A stretch of DNA of 64,000 nucleotides from Nitrospirillum iridis (GCF_014205765.1 NZ_JACIIZ010000021.1:32966-96965), one strand, 5' to 3'. Shown: positions 17,540 through 26,325, counted from the stretch's first letter. Program-made: numbers and translations. Notes: generated by a model from the sequence alone, not told the origin.

Positions 17540-18466
17540 ATGCAAATCTATCTGCCGATCGCCGAGATGTCGGTCAACGTCTTCTGGGTTCTGGGCCTGG
17601 GAACCATGGTCGGCTTCCTGTCCGGCCTGTTCGGCGTGGGCGGCGGTTTCCTCATGACGCCGTTGCTGATCTTCATCGGCGTGCCGCCGGCGGTGGCCGT
17701 GGGCACCCAGGCCAACCAGCTGGTGGGTGCCGGCGTCTCCGGCGTCATGTACCATTGGCGCAAGCGCAACGTCGACGTGAAGCTGGGCCTGGTGATGCAG
17801 GCCGGTGGCATCGTCGGCACCGTGCTGGGCGTGATGCTGTTCGGCATGCTGCAGCGTCTGGGCCATATCGACCTGGTCATCTCCCTGTCCTATGTCATCT
17901 TCCTGGGCGGCATCAGCGGCCTGATGCTGATGGAAAGCGTGCGGGCCGTGTTTCGCGGCCGGCGCAAGGGGGGCGCCAGCCGGGGCAAGCTGCACCACCA
18001 CACCTGGCTGCATGGCTTGCCGTTCAAGATGCGCTTCCCCCGCTCACGCCTGTACATCAGCGTGCTGCTGCCGGTGGGCATCGGCTTCGTCGGCGGGGTG
18101 CTGGTGGCCATAATGGGCATCGGCGGCGGCTTCCTGCTGGTGCCGGCCATGATCTACATCCTGGGCATGCCCACCACGCTGGTGGCCGGCACCTCGCTGT
18201 TGCAGATCATCCTGACCACGGGCGTGGCCGCCGTGTTGCAGGCCGCCACCAACCACACGGTGGACATCCTTCTGGCGATGATGCTGCTGGTGGGCGGCGT
18301 CATCGGCGCCCAGCTCGGTTCACGCGCCAGCGGCTATCTCAAGGGCGAACAGGCCCGGGCGCTGCTGGCCCTGACCGTGCTGGGCGTGGCGGTGAAGCTG
18401 GCGGTGGATTTGGTGCTGACGCCCGATGACCTCTATTCCATCACCAGCACGGGGCCCAGGCCATGA
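17540..18466 (+). CDS. TauE/SafE-family membrane permease
   Basis: 308 aa with eight or so hydrophobic segments. It carries two copies of the family glycine motif: SGLFGVGGGFLMTPLLIFIG (about 27-46) and MGIGGGFLLVPAMIYILG. These proteins are inner-membrane exporters or importers of sulfonates, sulfite and similar anions; the substrate here is unknown. The start ATG 17540 is chosen because the hydrophobic N-terminus begins right after it. It overlaps the next gene by 4 bases (ATGA). Pairing with a TIGR02186 protein is a recurrent arrangement in alphaproteobacteria. Confidence 0.88.
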   Translation: MQIYLPIAEMSVNVFWVLGLGTMVGFLSGLFGVGGGFLMTPLLIFIGVPPAVAVGTQANQLVGAGVSGVMYHWRKRNVDVKLGLVMQAGGIVGTVLGVMLFGMLQRLGHIDLVISLSYVIFLGGISGLMLMESVRAVFRGRRKGGASRGKLHHHTWLHGLPFKMRFPRSRLYISVLLPVGIGFVGGVLVAIMGIGGGFLLVPAMIYILGMPTTLVAGTSLLQIILTTGVAAVLQAATNHTVDILLAMMLLVGGVIGAQLGSRASGYLKGEQARALLALTVLGVAVKLAVDLVLTPDDLYSITSTGPRP

Positions 18467-19203
18467 GGCGCTGGTCGGGGGTGATGGCGGTGCTGGCACT
18501 GCTGGCGGTCTCAACGCCGGTCCGGGCACAGACGTTGGTGGCGGACCTCTCCAGCCACTTGATCGCCATCACCACCGGTTTCACCGGCACCGACGTGGTG
18601 CTGTTCGGCGCCATCGACCAGCCGGGCGACGTCGCCGTGGTGATCGAGGGGCCGGAAACGGCGCAAACCGTGCGGCGCAAGGACCGCGTGGCCGGCATCT
18701 GGATCAACAATGAAACCCTGAAATTCACACATGTCCCAGGGTTCTATGGCGTCGCCAGCAATAAGCCGCTGGACGCGCTGCTGCCGTCGGCGGTTGCCCA
18801 ACGCCACGAAATCGGGCTTGATCATCTGCGCATGCTGCCCCGCGCCGACGCGGATGCGGCCACGGTGGCGGAATTTCGCGCGGCCCTCATCCGCAACAAA
18901 CAGCGCGAGGGGCTGTACGGCACGGAAGTGGGGGAGGTGGTGTTCCTGGGCCAGCGCCTGTTCCGGACCTCGATCAGCTTTCCGGCGAACGTGCCGATCG
19001 GGCTCTACACCGTCAGCGTCTTCCTCATCCGCGACCAGGATGTGGTGGGGGCGCAGACGACGCCGTTGGCCGTCAGCAAGATCGGGTTCTCCGCCGATAT
19101 TTTCGATTTCGCCCAGCATGACGGGTTGATTTACGGCCTGCTGGGTGTGCTGCTGGCGGTGGGGGCCGGGTGGCTGGCCGGCACCGTGTTCCGCAAGGGC
19201 TGA
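18463..19203 (+). CDS. TIGR02186-family membrane-anchored periplasmic protein
   Basis: 246 aa. A signal peptide (residues 1-22, ending VRAQ) leads to a beta-rich periplasmic region beginning LVADLSSHLIAITTGFTGTD. A single C-terminal transmembrane helix (about 222-242) follows with a short basic tail. The function is not established. The four-base overlap with the TauE/SafE gene suggests it works with that transporter, for example as a periplasmic accessory. Stated as family recognition from N-terminal pattern and context. Confidence 0.75.
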   Translation: MRRWSGVMAVLALLAVSTPVRAQTLVADLSSHLIAITTGFTGTDVVLFGAIDQPGDVAVVIEGPETAQTVRRKDRVAGIWINNETLKFTHVPGFYGVASNKPLDALLPSAVAQRHEIGLDHLRMLPRADADAATVAEFRAALIRNKQREGLYGTEVGEVVFLGQRLFRTSISFPANVPIGLYTVSVFLIRDQDVVGAQTTPLAVSKIGFSADIFDFAQHDGLIYGLLGVLLAVGAGWLAGTVFRKG

Positions 19204-19263
19204 CATTCGGGTCGGCCGCCATCCGTCCGTTCCACGTCCCGGCAGAGAGGGGGGCCGCGTCCC

Positions 19264-19803
19264 ATGTCCATTGATGATCCGACCCCCATCCCGTCCCCAA
19301 TGGCGGGCGTCGCGCCAGGCCCCGACCTGACCCCGGCCGGCCCGCAGCGCATCTTCCTCGTGGTGGTGGATGAGACGGAGGAGATGACGGTCGCCCTGCA
19401 TTATGCCGCGCGCCGCGCCCGCAGCACCGGCGGGCGGGTGGCGCTGTTGCATTGCATCGAGCCGGGCGACTTCCAGCACTGGGCGGCGGTGGAGGACCTG
19501 ATGCGCCAGGAGCGGCGGGAGGAGGCGGAGCAACTGTTGCAGCGCCTGGCCCGCGACGTGGTCGACATCTGCGGTTCTCCCCCGGCGATCTACCTGCGCG
19601 AGGGCGACACCCGCGACGAGTTGCTGGCCCTGATCGCCGAGGAACCGTCGATCTCCATCCTGGTGCTGGCGGCCGGCACCGACACCGCCGGCCCCGGCCC
19701 CCTCATCACCCATATCGTGGGCAAGATGTCAGGCACCCTGCGCATCCCCATCACCATCGTCCCCGGCTCGCTGAACGATCTGCAATTGGATGCGATCACC
19801 TGA
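19264..19803 (+). CDS. Universal stress protein (UspA family)
   Basis: 179 aa. One USP domain (about residues 29-172): the FLVVVDETEEMTVALHYA opening has the conserved Asp of the nucleotide fold, and the later VGKMSGTLRIPITIVPG replaces the usual G-x2-G-x9-G-S/T ATP loop only partially. It may therefore be a non-ATP-binding member. About 28 proline-rich residues precede the domain. It lies 60 bases after the TIGR02186 gene and may share its transcript. Confidence 0.82.
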   Translation: MSIDDPTPIPSPMAGVAPGPDLTPAGPQRIFLVVVDETEEMTVALHYAARRARSTGGRVALLHCIEPGDFQHWAAVEDLMRQERREEAEQLLQRLARDVVDICGSPPAIYLREGDTRDELLALIAEEPSISILVLAAGTDTAGPGPLITHIVGKMSGTLRIPITIVPGSLNDLQLDAIT

Positions 19804-20154
19804 TCGCAGGGGCCGCCGCCAAGCCCATTTCAAAAGTCCGCCCCCGACGCTTTAAAAGCGGGTGGCGGGTCGTTTCGTTTTTGAAAACATCGGTTTTTAA
19901 AAGACGTTCACCACCCGCAATCGTGGCGGCGATATCAGGGGGTCAGGAGCACTAATTCCGCCGGATTCCGGGGTGTTTGGCCGCTTGTTCCGTGGCCGTG
20001 CCAGTTACGCCGCGGGGTCGCGCAGACCGGGTCTGTCGCTTGCCGCCTTGATATTGGCGGACAGTCGCCCCATTTTGGCTAAAATGCTGGTGCAGATACG
20101 GCACGCCGCCGTATTTCCGATCTGCATTTCGTATTGTCTTTCAAGGTTTTCCAA
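19804..20154 (+). other. Intergenic region before nfu
   Basis: 351 bases. GCGGGTGG (19858-19865) can pair at distance with CCACCCGC (19911-19918) around a T/A-rich loop holding several TTTTTAAAA-like runs. No gene, tRNA or riboswitch recognised. Confidence 0.4.
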
Positions 20155-20709
20155 ATGTTCATCCAAACCGAAGACACCCCCAATCCGGCCACCTTGAAGT
20201 TCATTCCGGGTCGGGAGGTGTTGGCGCGGGGAACGGCTGACTTTGCCGATAAGACGGCCGCCGACCGCTCGCCCCTGGCGCAGGCGCTGTTCGACGTCGA
20301 TGGCGTGGAACGGGTCTTCCTGGGCGGCGATTTCGTCACCGTGACCAAGGGTGGCGCCCAGGATTGGTTCACGCTGAAGCCCCAGATCCTGGGCCGCATC
20401 ATGGAGCATTTCGCGGCGGAGCGGCCGGTGCTGCTGGATGACGCGGAAGACGGCCATGCCGTTGGTGAAGAAGAAGATTCCGAGATCGTCGCCCAGATCA
20501 AGGAATTGCTGGACACACGCGTGCGTCCGGCGGTGGCCCAGGATGGCGGGGACATCACTTTCCACGGTTTTGACAAGGGTGTGGTGTACCTGCACATGAA
20601 GGGATCCTGCGCGGGATGCCCCAGTTCGACGGCCACATTGAAGGCCGGTATCGAAAACATGCTGCGTTACTACATTCCCGAGGTTGTCGAAGTTCGCGCA
20701 GCCCGCTAG
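20155..20709 (+). CDS. Nfu-type iron-sulfur cluster carrier
   Basis: 184 aa. The N-terminal Nfu_N domain (MFIQTEDTPNPATLKFIPG) is followed by a C-terminal NifU-like domain with the CxxC cluster site, Cys152 and Cys155 in KGSCAGCPSS. This two-domain form is the alphaproteobacterial/mitochondrial NFU1 type, which delivers [4Fe-4S] clusters to client enzymes. ATG 20155 is used because the family starts with MFIQT; the reading frame extends seven codons upstream without support. Confidence 0.92.
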   Translation: MFIQTEDTPNPATLKFIPGREVLARGTADFADKTAADRSPLAQALFDVDGVERVFLGGDFVTVTKGGAQDWFTLKPQILGRIMEHFAAERPVLLDDAEDGHAVGEEEDSEIVAQIKELLDTRVRPAVAQDGGDITFHGFDKGVVYLHMKGSCAGCPSSTATLKAGIENMLRYYIPEVVEVRAAR

Positions 20710-21028
20710 TATGCCCCCGCCCACCCCCCGTGAAAGACGGGGAACAAGGATGTTTGGTGGGCGGCACCCGATGGGGAATGGGGACCGACAGACACAGGTC
20801 CCCCCGACGGTGTAAGTGTGAACCGTGCAGCCATGCCGGCCTGGAGAATGGCCCACATAGTGGCGGGCCCATTGGGCGTGGCTGAACGGATTATCCCGGA
20901 TTTGATTTCCGGTGGCAAAAACGTCCCATGGACGCGTACCCCGATCGCCCTATGTCCCTGCCCAGGGGACGCGATCGAATGGGGCGGGCGTCCGGACGTT
21001 CCTCAGTAACTGTTCGGAGCATTCATTA
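20710..21028 (+). promoter_or_regulatory. Hairpin-rich gap upstream of the glucosaminidase gene
   Basis: 319 bases with several strong hairpins. CCCCGT/ACGGGG (20726-20742) is terminator-like for nfu but has no T-run. GGGGACC/GGTCCCC is at 20780-20803. A bulged stem has CGATCGC (20942-20948) and GTCCC pairing with GGGAC and GCGATCG (20966-20977). No gene seen; a structured 5' leader is possible. Confidence 0.4.
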
Positions 21029-22261
21029 ATGGCGAAAGTCGACACTGCGGGGATCCCCGCGCAGCGCTGGCTGGCTATTGGTACCGTGCTCGTGATGGTC
21101 TTCGCGGTCTTCCCGCTAACCCTCTCTGAGCTGGCTTCCGGAAGCGGTCCGCTTCTGGCGCCTACCTCCTTTATCATTCCGGTGAAGCGTCCGGCCCCCG
21201 AGGTCGTGGCCCAGGTGCAACAGCCTGTTGCGGTAACGCCCAAGCTGGACGCTCAGAAGCTGTTGGCCCTGTTCAAGGAAAAGAATTTCACGCTGGACGA
21301 GGTGCGCACTGGCGAGCGTTCCGTGCCCCGCATCGTCCTGGCGGGCCTGCCCCGTGACCTGGGCAAAATGGACAGCGTCGACGACCGCAAGCAGATTTTC
21401 GTGAACACCATGCTGCCCCTGGTGCTGCTGGTGAATGAGGAGATCGAGCGTGATCGCGCCCGCCTGACGGCGTTGCGTGACAGCGTGAAGGGTGTTCCCG
21501 CCGCCGCCAAGGGTGCTGCCCCGGCACCGACGGCGGCGCCCGCCGACGTCTCCGCCAGCGCCAGCCCCCAGGGCGGCACGCTCACGGGTGGCAAGGTGGT
21601 GGACGCGACCCTGCATCTGAACGTGCAGCCGCCGGCCGGCAAGGCGGTCGACCCCCAGCAGGGGACCGGTGCCGCCACGGGCGCGTCCCTCATGGGCGCG
21701 TCCCTGTCGCCGGTGGACCAGGTGTGGGTGGCCCGGCTGGCCGCCCGCTATGGCATGGATCCCAGCCGCAAGATCGACCTGGACGCGCTGCTGCGCCGAG
21801 TGGACGTGGTGCCGGTGTCCATGGCGTTGGCCCAGGCGGCGGAGGAAAGCGGCTGGGGCACCTCGCGCTTCGCCCTGCACGGCAACGCCCTTTTCGGCCA
21901 GCTGACCTGGTCGGAGGAGGAGAAGGAGGGCATCACCCCCCGCAACCGCCGGGCGGGTGACACCTCGCGCTTCCGCAAGTTCGAGGACCTGCTGGAGTGC
22001 GTGCGCGTCTACATGCAGAACCTGAACACCCACGACGCCTACGGTCAATTCCGCGCCACCCGCGCCAGCTTGCGCAAGCAGGGCAAGCCACTGGACACTA
22101 TGCTGCTGCTGACCACGCTGGACCGCTATTCCGAGCTGGGGCCGGTGTATGTGAAGTCGCTCCGCTCGCTGATCCGCACCAACAGCCTGCGGGACTTCGA
22201 TCAGGCCGTGCTGCACAACGAGCCGGAACAGATCGTGGTTCAGGTCAAGCGCGCGAGCTGA
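21029..22261 (+). CDS. Membrane-anchored glucosaminidase (Bax-like)
   Basis: 410 aa. One N-terminal transmembrane anchor (about residues 13-35) is followed by an Ala/Pro linker and a C-terminal glucosaminidase-fold domain. The diagnostic segment is ALAQAAEESGWGTSRFALHG followed by NALFGQ, with the catalytic Glu in the AAEESGWGTS motif. Such proteins cut glycan strands of peptidoglycan; E. coli Bax is the nearest named relative. ATG 21029 is preferred because the hydrophobic anchor follows shortly after. Confidence 0.85.
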   Translation: MAKVDTAGIPAQRWLAIGTVLVMVFAVFPLTLSELASGSGPLLAPTSFIIPVKRPAPEVVAQVQQPVAVTPKLDAQKLLALFKEKNFTLDEVRTGERSVPRIVLAGLPRDLGKMDSVDDRKQIFVNTMLPLVLLVNEEIERDRARLTALRDSVKGVPAAAKGAAPAPTAAPADVSASASPQGGTLTGGKVVDATLHLNVQPPAGKAVDPQQGTGAATGASLMGASLSPVDQVWVARLAARYGMDPSRKIDLDALLRRVDVVPVSMALAQAAEESGWGTSRFALHGNALFGQLTWSEEEKEGITPRNRRAGDTSRFRKFEDLLECVRVYMQNLNTHDAYGQFRATRASLRKQGKPLDTMLLLTTLDRYSELGPVYVKSLRSLIRTNSLRDFDQAVLHNEPEQIVVQVKRAS

Positions 22262-22432
22262 AAGCCACTTTTCGCGCACGCACGCTTGACGGTTTCTTGA
22301 TTTTCCCGGGGGCGCGACCCCGGCACACTTGCGGTGTCAACCGACCCCCGCCATGCTCGGGCGCGTTCCCCGGGAACCTGGACTCCAGCCCGGGACGGCA
22401 CAGGCGAAAATCAGAAGCAGGAAACCGGACCC

Positions 22433-23023
22433 ATGAGCGAACCCCTGACCGAGGCAGGCAAGGACCTGCTGTTCCGCAACGCCCGCTCCCAGAACGGCTG
22501 GATCGACAAGCCGGTGCCGGAAGCGCTGCTCCGCGATCTCTACGACCTGTTCAAGTTCGGCCCCACCAGCGCCAACTGCAGCCCCGCCCGCATCGTCTTC
22601 GTGACGTCGGCGGAGGGCAAGGAACGCCTGAAGCCTGCCCTGTCGGGCAACAACACGGAAAAGACGATGACGGCGCCGGTCACGGCCATCATCGGCCATG
22701 ACCTGGCCTTCTATGACCAGTTGCCCCGTCTGTTCCCGCACGCCGATGCCAAATCCTGGTTCACCGGCAGCGAGGAACTCGCCCGCACCACGGCCTTCCG
22801 CAACGGCACGCTGCAGGGCGCCTACCTGATGTTGGCCGCCCGTTCCCTGGGCCTCGATTGTGGCCCCATGTCCGGCTTCGACAATGCCAAGGTGGACGCC
22901 GCTTTCTTCCCCGACAGCACGGTGAAGTCCAACTTCCTGTGCAACCTTGGCTACGGCGACCCGGCCAAAGTCTTCCCCCGCCTGCCGCGCCTGGCGTTCG
23001 AGGAAGCCTGCAGCATCGTGTGA
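22433..23023 (+). CDS. RutE-like nitroreductase (probable malonic semialdehyde reductase)
   Basis: 196 aa FMN-dependent nitroreductase-fold protein. [20 protein letters not shown] carries the FMN-binding Ser/Asn positions typical of the RutE/HadB branch. [20 protein letters not shown] is the second family block. RutE reduces malonic semialdehyde to 3-hydroxypropionate in pyrimidine breakdown, but no other rut gene is near, so the substrate is uncertain. Start ATG 22433 matches the family N-terminus [19 protein letters not shown]. Confidence 0.85.
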   Translation: MSEPLTEAGKDLLFRNARSQNGWIDKPVPEALLRDLYDLFKFGPTSANCSPARIVFVTSAEGKERLKPALSGNNTEKTMTAPVTAIIGHDLAFYDQLPRLFPHADAKSWFTGSEELARTTAFRNGTLQGAYLMLAARSLGLDCGPMSGFDNAKVDAAFFPDSTVKSNFLCNLGYGDPAKVFPRLPRLAFEEACSIV

Positions 23024-23077
23024 TGCCAACCAACAGCATTTGATCGTCACCGCTCAAATGCCCCTCAAACGCCGGGC

Positions 23078-23186
23078 GGCCACATCCGTGGCCTTGGCTT
23101 CCTCGCTCCGCCCTCCGGTGCTCGCTCCGGCGGACGCGGTCGCGTCCTGCAGCGGCATGGGTCAGAACCTCATGCCGCTGGTATAA
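23078..23186. repeat. Dispersed palindromic repeat, copy A
   Basis: Two hairpins are present: GGCCAC/GTGGCC with four-base loop (23078-23093), and CAGCGGCATG (23150-23159) with CATGCCGCTG (23171-23180). Between them the block CTCCGGCGGACGCGGTCGCG (from 23125) is shared exactly with copy B near 36.94 kb, and GCCGCTGGTATAAG with copy C near 44.1 kb. Confidence 0.75.
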
Positions 23187-23233
23187 GCCCGCCGTGGCCG
23201 GGTGTCGCGCCCGGCGGTTTGGGTCCCGGGGAT

Positions 23234-23821
23234 TCAGGCCGTCAGGCGCGGCCCCAGCGCGCCATCGTCCACCAGCGGGTAAAGCGGGGCGTCTGGCAGC
23301 TGGTAGTGCCACCATTCCGACGCGTAATGCGTCCATCCCGCCACGGCCATGATGCCCAGCAGCAAGGCGCGATTGCGCTGCGCCGCCGCCGAAACGGTTT
23401 CATCGGCGTGATAGGCCTGTGGGCTCATGTCGTCGAACCCCGTTCCCATGTCCAGCGGCGTTCCATCGGCCCGCGCCAGTGTCAAATCCACCGCCACGCC
23501 CCGGGTGTGGTTGGAGCCGACGCGTGGATCGGCGATGAACACCGGATCGGGCAGGGCCCGCCACAGGGCCCATTGCGTCTGCGGCGGGCGATAGGCGTCG
23601 AAGACCCGCAGGCGCAGATCCAGCGCCCGGGCGCGCCCGATGGCGTGGGTCAGGCAGGTGGCGGCCGCCGGATGCAACAGGCATATCGGCCGGGCGTATA
23701 GGGGGCTTCCCGTCAGGTTGTCGGCCGTGGCATAGCGAAGGTCGAGGTCGACGTCGAACCCCGTCCGTGGGTCGATGGTCACGAACCTGTGGGCTTGTCC
23801 AAGGGGGCCGGTGGGCGCCAT
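23234..23821 (-). CDS. D-alanyl-D-alanine dipeptidase (VanX/DdpX type)
   Basis: 195 aa zinc peptidase of the M15D family. Arg78 (YRP), the SNHTRGVAVDLTL motif with His105 and Asp112, and SEWWHY with catalytic Glu169 and His172 are all intact. VanX removes D-Ala-D-Ala in vancomycin resistance; chromosomal stand-alone relatives recycle the dipeptide from cell walls. There is no VanH or VanA neighbour, so a housekeeping role is more likely. No clear signal peptide. Start ATG 23821 lies 39 bases from the divergent tsaB start. Confidence 0.88.
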   Translation of the reverse strand: MAPTGPLGQAHRFVTIDPRTGFDVDLDLRYATADNLTGSPLYARPICLLHPAAATCLTHAIGRARALDLRLRVFDAYRPPQTQWALWRALPDPVFIADPRVGSNHTRGVAVDLTLARADGTPLDMGTGFDDMSPQAYHADETVSAAAQRNRALLLGIMAVAGWTHYASEWWHYQLPDAPLYPLVDDGALGPRLTA

Positions 23822-23860
23822 GGTCGCTCGCTGCTTCTTTTCTTCAGGGGAAATCACCGC

Positions 23861-24646
23861 ATGACCCTGTCTAGCATGCCGCCCGCCGCGACGGGACGCC
23901 TCATCGCGCTGGGTATCGACACGGCCACCAGCGCCTGTGCCGTGGCCGTATGGGCGGTGGACATGGGCTCCGGCCAGTCGGCCCCGCTGGCCGCTGGGGC
24001 GGAGGCGCTGGCCCGGGGCCAGGCGGAGCGGCTGTTGCCGCTGGTGAATGAGGTGCTGGCCGAGGCGGGCCTGGATTACGCCGCCGTCGACCGCTACGGC
24101 GTCACCGTCGGGCCGGGGGCGTTCACCGGCCTGCGGGTGGGCCTGGCGGCGGCGCGGGGTCTGGCGCTGGCGGCCAATCGGCCGCTGATGGGTGTCACCG
24201 GCCTGGACGCCTTCGCCCATGCCGCCGTGCACGGCCTGGGCCGGGGGGAGGGGGCCGCGCCGCTGGGTCCCCCCGCCCCCCTGCTGGCCGCCCCCCTGTT
24301 GGTCGCTATCGACAGCCGGCGGGAGGACTTCTACCTCCAGGCTTTCGACGCCGCTGGGCTGCCCTTGACCCAGCCGGAAGCGGTACTGCCGGCGGACCTT
24401 CCCCGCTTCGTCGCCGCTCTGCCCGGTCCACCCCTGCTGTTGGGGGATGCCGTCGCCGCCGTCGCCGCTGTTCTGACGGCCGCCGGCTGTGACCATTCCG
24501 TGGTTCCGCTCAGCGCCGCCGGTCCCGCCCAGGCGGTGGCGCGCATGACGGCGCTGGCCACGCCCGCCGCCCTGGCGGCCCACCCGGCCCACCCGCTCTA
24601 CATCCGTCCGCCGGATGTCACCGTCGCCCCCGGGGCGCCCCGGTGA
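23861..24646 (+). CDS. tsaB: tRNA t6A modification protein TsaB
   Basis: 261 aa ASKHA-fold partner of TsaD, needed for threonylcarbamoyl-adenosine at position 37 of ANN-decoding tRNAs. ALGIDTATSACAVAV opens the fold, and VTVGPGAFTGLRVGLAAARG is the family hallmark. ATG 23861 has AGGGGAAA about 9 bases upstream. It ends overlapping rimI by 4 bases, the usual tsaB-rimI coupling. Confidence 0.93.
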   Translation: MTLSSMPPAATGRLIALGIDTATSACAVAVWAVDMGSGQSAPLAAGAEALARGQAERLLPLVNEVLAEAGLDYAAVDRYGVTVGPGAFTGLRVGLAAARGLALAANRPLMGVTGLDAFAHAAVHGLGRGEGAAPLGPPAPLLAAPLLVAIDSRREDFYLQAFDAAGLPLTQPEAVLPADLPRFVAALPGPPLLLGDAVAAVAAVLTAAGCDHSVVPLSAAGPAQAVARMTALATPAALAAHPAHPLYIRPPDVTVAPGAPR

Positions 24647-25152
24647 TGGACAGGCGCGTCCGGCTGGCCACGCCCTTTGAGGTCGAGGTTCTGGCGGCGG
24701 TGCATGCACAGTGCTTCGCCGATCCCGACGTGGCCGGTCCCGCCTGGTCGGCGCGGGCCATCGCCGATCTGATGGCTCTGCCGGGCGTGGCGGCGCTCAT
24801 CGCGCTGGACGGGGACCCGTCTCCCGGCATGCCCCTGGGCATGGCTTTGATCCGCACCGTGGTGGATGAGGCGGAGATCCTGACCATAGGGGTTACGCCT
24901 GACGCCAGGGGCAGGGGCGTGGGGGCCGACCTGGTTCGCGCCTGCGCCCAGGCGGCGGCCGGCGCTGGCGCCCTGGCGCTATATTTGGAGGTGGCGGAAA
25001 CCAATACGGCCGCCCGCCATCTTTACGCCGCCACCGGATTTGAACCTGTGGGACGCCGGGCGAATTACTACCATCTGGGCGGCCAGTCGGTGGCGGCGAT
25101 GCTGCTGCGGAGCACACTGGACGTGCCCCAGGATACGACTGGGCGCCCTTGA
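24643..25152 (+). CDS. rimI: Ribosomal-protein-alanine N-acetyltransferase (RimI-like GNAT)
   Basis: 169 aa GNAT protein. The acetyl-CoA loop is GVTPDARGRGVGADLV (motif A R-G-x-G-V/A), followed by YLEVAETNTAARHLYAATGF (motif B). RimI acetylates the N-terminal Ala of ribosomal protein S18. GTG 24643 overlaps the tsaB stop; ATG 24646 is the alternative start. The tsaB pairing supports RimI over another GNAT. Confidence 0.88.
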   Translation: MMDRRVRLATPFEVEVLAAVHAQCFADPDVAGPAWSARAIADLMALPGVAALIALDGDPSPGMPLGMALIRTVVDEAEILTIGVTPDARGRGVGADLVRACAQAAAGAGALALYLEVAETNTAARHLYAATGFEPVGRRANYYHLGGQSVAAMLLRSTLDVPQDTTGRP

Positions 25153-25194
25153 GCGGATAGGCTCAGCCCCAGAAACAAAAAACGCGACAGTGTA

Positions 25195-25446
25195 TTATTT
25201 TATTACACGTATACGGTGCACGCCTTCGGGTTGATCACGCCGCTCCGGCCCGCACATCACCACTGTATAGCCGTGTTCAGCCAAGGACCTGGGAACGTTC
25301 CGCAACGGCTCGCCACTGTTGAGGCGAATTTCCAGCGTTTCCCCTGACTTGAGCTTTTCCACCGCAAGCTTGGCTCTCACAAAGGTAATAGGGCAAACCT
25401 GGGTAGTTATATCCAAAAGACTGAGCGCGTCTGTATCGGTTATCAA
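25195..25446 (-). CDS. TusA-family sulfurtransferase-like protein
   Basis: 83 aa. The SirA/TusA fold has the single conserved Cys18 in VCPITFVRAKLAVEKL, the family CPxP-type motif with Thr replacing Pro. TusA proteins relay persulfide sulfur for tRNA thiolation, molybdopterin and other pathways; stand-alone copies are often uncharacterised. It diverges from mucR across a palindrome-rich 90-base gap, so the two may share control. Confidence 0.85.
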   Translation of the reverse strand: MITDTDALSLLDITTQVCPITFVRAKLAVEKLKSGETLEIRLNSGEPLRNVPRSLAEHGYTVVMCGPERRDQPEGVHRIRVIK

Positions 25447-25483
25447 TCTGTCCTCACGCGATAACTTTGAACGTTATTGCCAT

Positions 25484-25508
25484 GTCTAAGGTTTAGACTT
25501 ATATAAGT
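25484..25508. promoter_or_regulatory. Overlapping palindromes in the tusA/mucR divergent promoter
   Basis: GTCTAA GGT TTAGAC (25484-25498) overlaps the perfect palindrome ACTTATATAAGT (25497-25508), within AT-rich DNA between two divergent starts and 28 bases before ATG of mucR. MucR/Ros proteins bind AT-rich DNA and repress their own genes, so this is a likely autoregulatory operator (inference). Confidence 0.55.
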
Positions 25509-25536
25509 TAGGTACTGAATCCTTGGAGTAAGGAAA

Positions 25537-25950
25537 ATGACCGGTTCGTCCGCGGCGAGTGAGTTGTTGTCCCTGACCACGGAAATTGTTTCCGCCCACG
25601 TCTCCAATAATACAGTGCCCCCTGCCGACCTGACTGCGCTGATCGAACAGGTCTACAGGACCCTGACCAACATCGGGCAGGAACAGCCGGCCACGGTGGA
25701 AAAGCCGCAGCCCGCCGTTCCGATCAAACGGTCGGTCACCCCGGAATACATTGTGTGCCTTGAGGATGGAAAAAAGCTGAAAATGCTGAAGCGCCATCTG
25801 AAGACCGCTTACGACATGACGCCGGAGGAATACCGGGAGAAGTGGTCGTTGCCCACGGACTATCCCATGGTGGCCCCGAACTACGCCAAGCAGCGCTCCC
25901 GCCTGGCCAAGGAAATCGGCCTGGGCACCCGGGCGCGCGGCGACGCCTGA
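25537..25950 (+). CDS. mucR: MucR/Ros-family zinc-finger regulator
   Basis: 137 aa. The C-terminal prokaryotic zinc finger is VCLEDGKKLKMLKRHLKTAY, then MTPEEYREKW and YPMVAPNYAKQRSRLAKEIG, the invariant MucR tail. Only one Cys is present; the usual second ligand is Asp, as in other MucR proteins. These are global nucleoid-type regulators of exopolysaccharide, motility and symbiosis genes in alphaproteobacteria. The start has the strong ribosome site GGAGTAAGGAAA. Confidence 0.93.
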   Translation: MTGSSAASELLSLTTEIVSAHVSNNTVPPADLTALIEQVYRTLTNIGQEQPATVEKPQPAVPIKRSVTPEYIVCLEDGKKLKMLKRHLKTAYDMTPEEYREKWSLPTDYPMVAPNYAKQRSRLAKEIGLGTRARGDA

Positions 25951-26325
25951 CCGAGGCCACGCTTCCCCGCGCGGTACCGGCGCGGGGACGATCGGGAGCC
26001 CCTTGCGGGGAGTCATCGTCACAGGGGCGGCGGTCGATCCCGGGCCGCCGGCCCGCCTCGTCCGCGCCGCCCTCTCCCCGGGCGCGACATGCCTACCACA
26101 GCTTTGGCGACATCGGGGCGGACGTTTCCTCTCGGAAGCGTCGCGTGAATCTTTCATGACCCGGTGGGGGTGTCCCGCATGACTCGGTTGACCGCCCCGC
26201 GTCGCTTTGTGGTATGCCAGTGACGGAAGCGTGTTCCGGGGGGCCGCAAGCCTAGGCTTCGGACGGAAACGCAACATGTAAATCGCGACCGCCTCTGGCG
26301 CCGCTCAAGGACCGCGAACGAGAGC
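25951..26325 (+). other. Intergenic region mucR-olsB
   Basis: 375 bases. A hairpin with arms CCCCGCGC (25965-25972) and GCGCGGGG (25980-25987) follows mucR without a T-run. The rest, including the short AT-richer stretch near 26270-26285, shows no recognised gene or motif. Confidence 0.45.

Noticed and set aside
19804..20154. tRNA or structured RNA before nfu
   Set aside because: No cloverleaf, no T-loop GTTCRANNC with matching arms; only one long-range stem.
23822..24709. N-terminal extension of the VanX-type gene across tsaB
   Set aside because: The extra 296 residues are antisense to tsaB; the dipeptidase fold begins right after ATG 23821.
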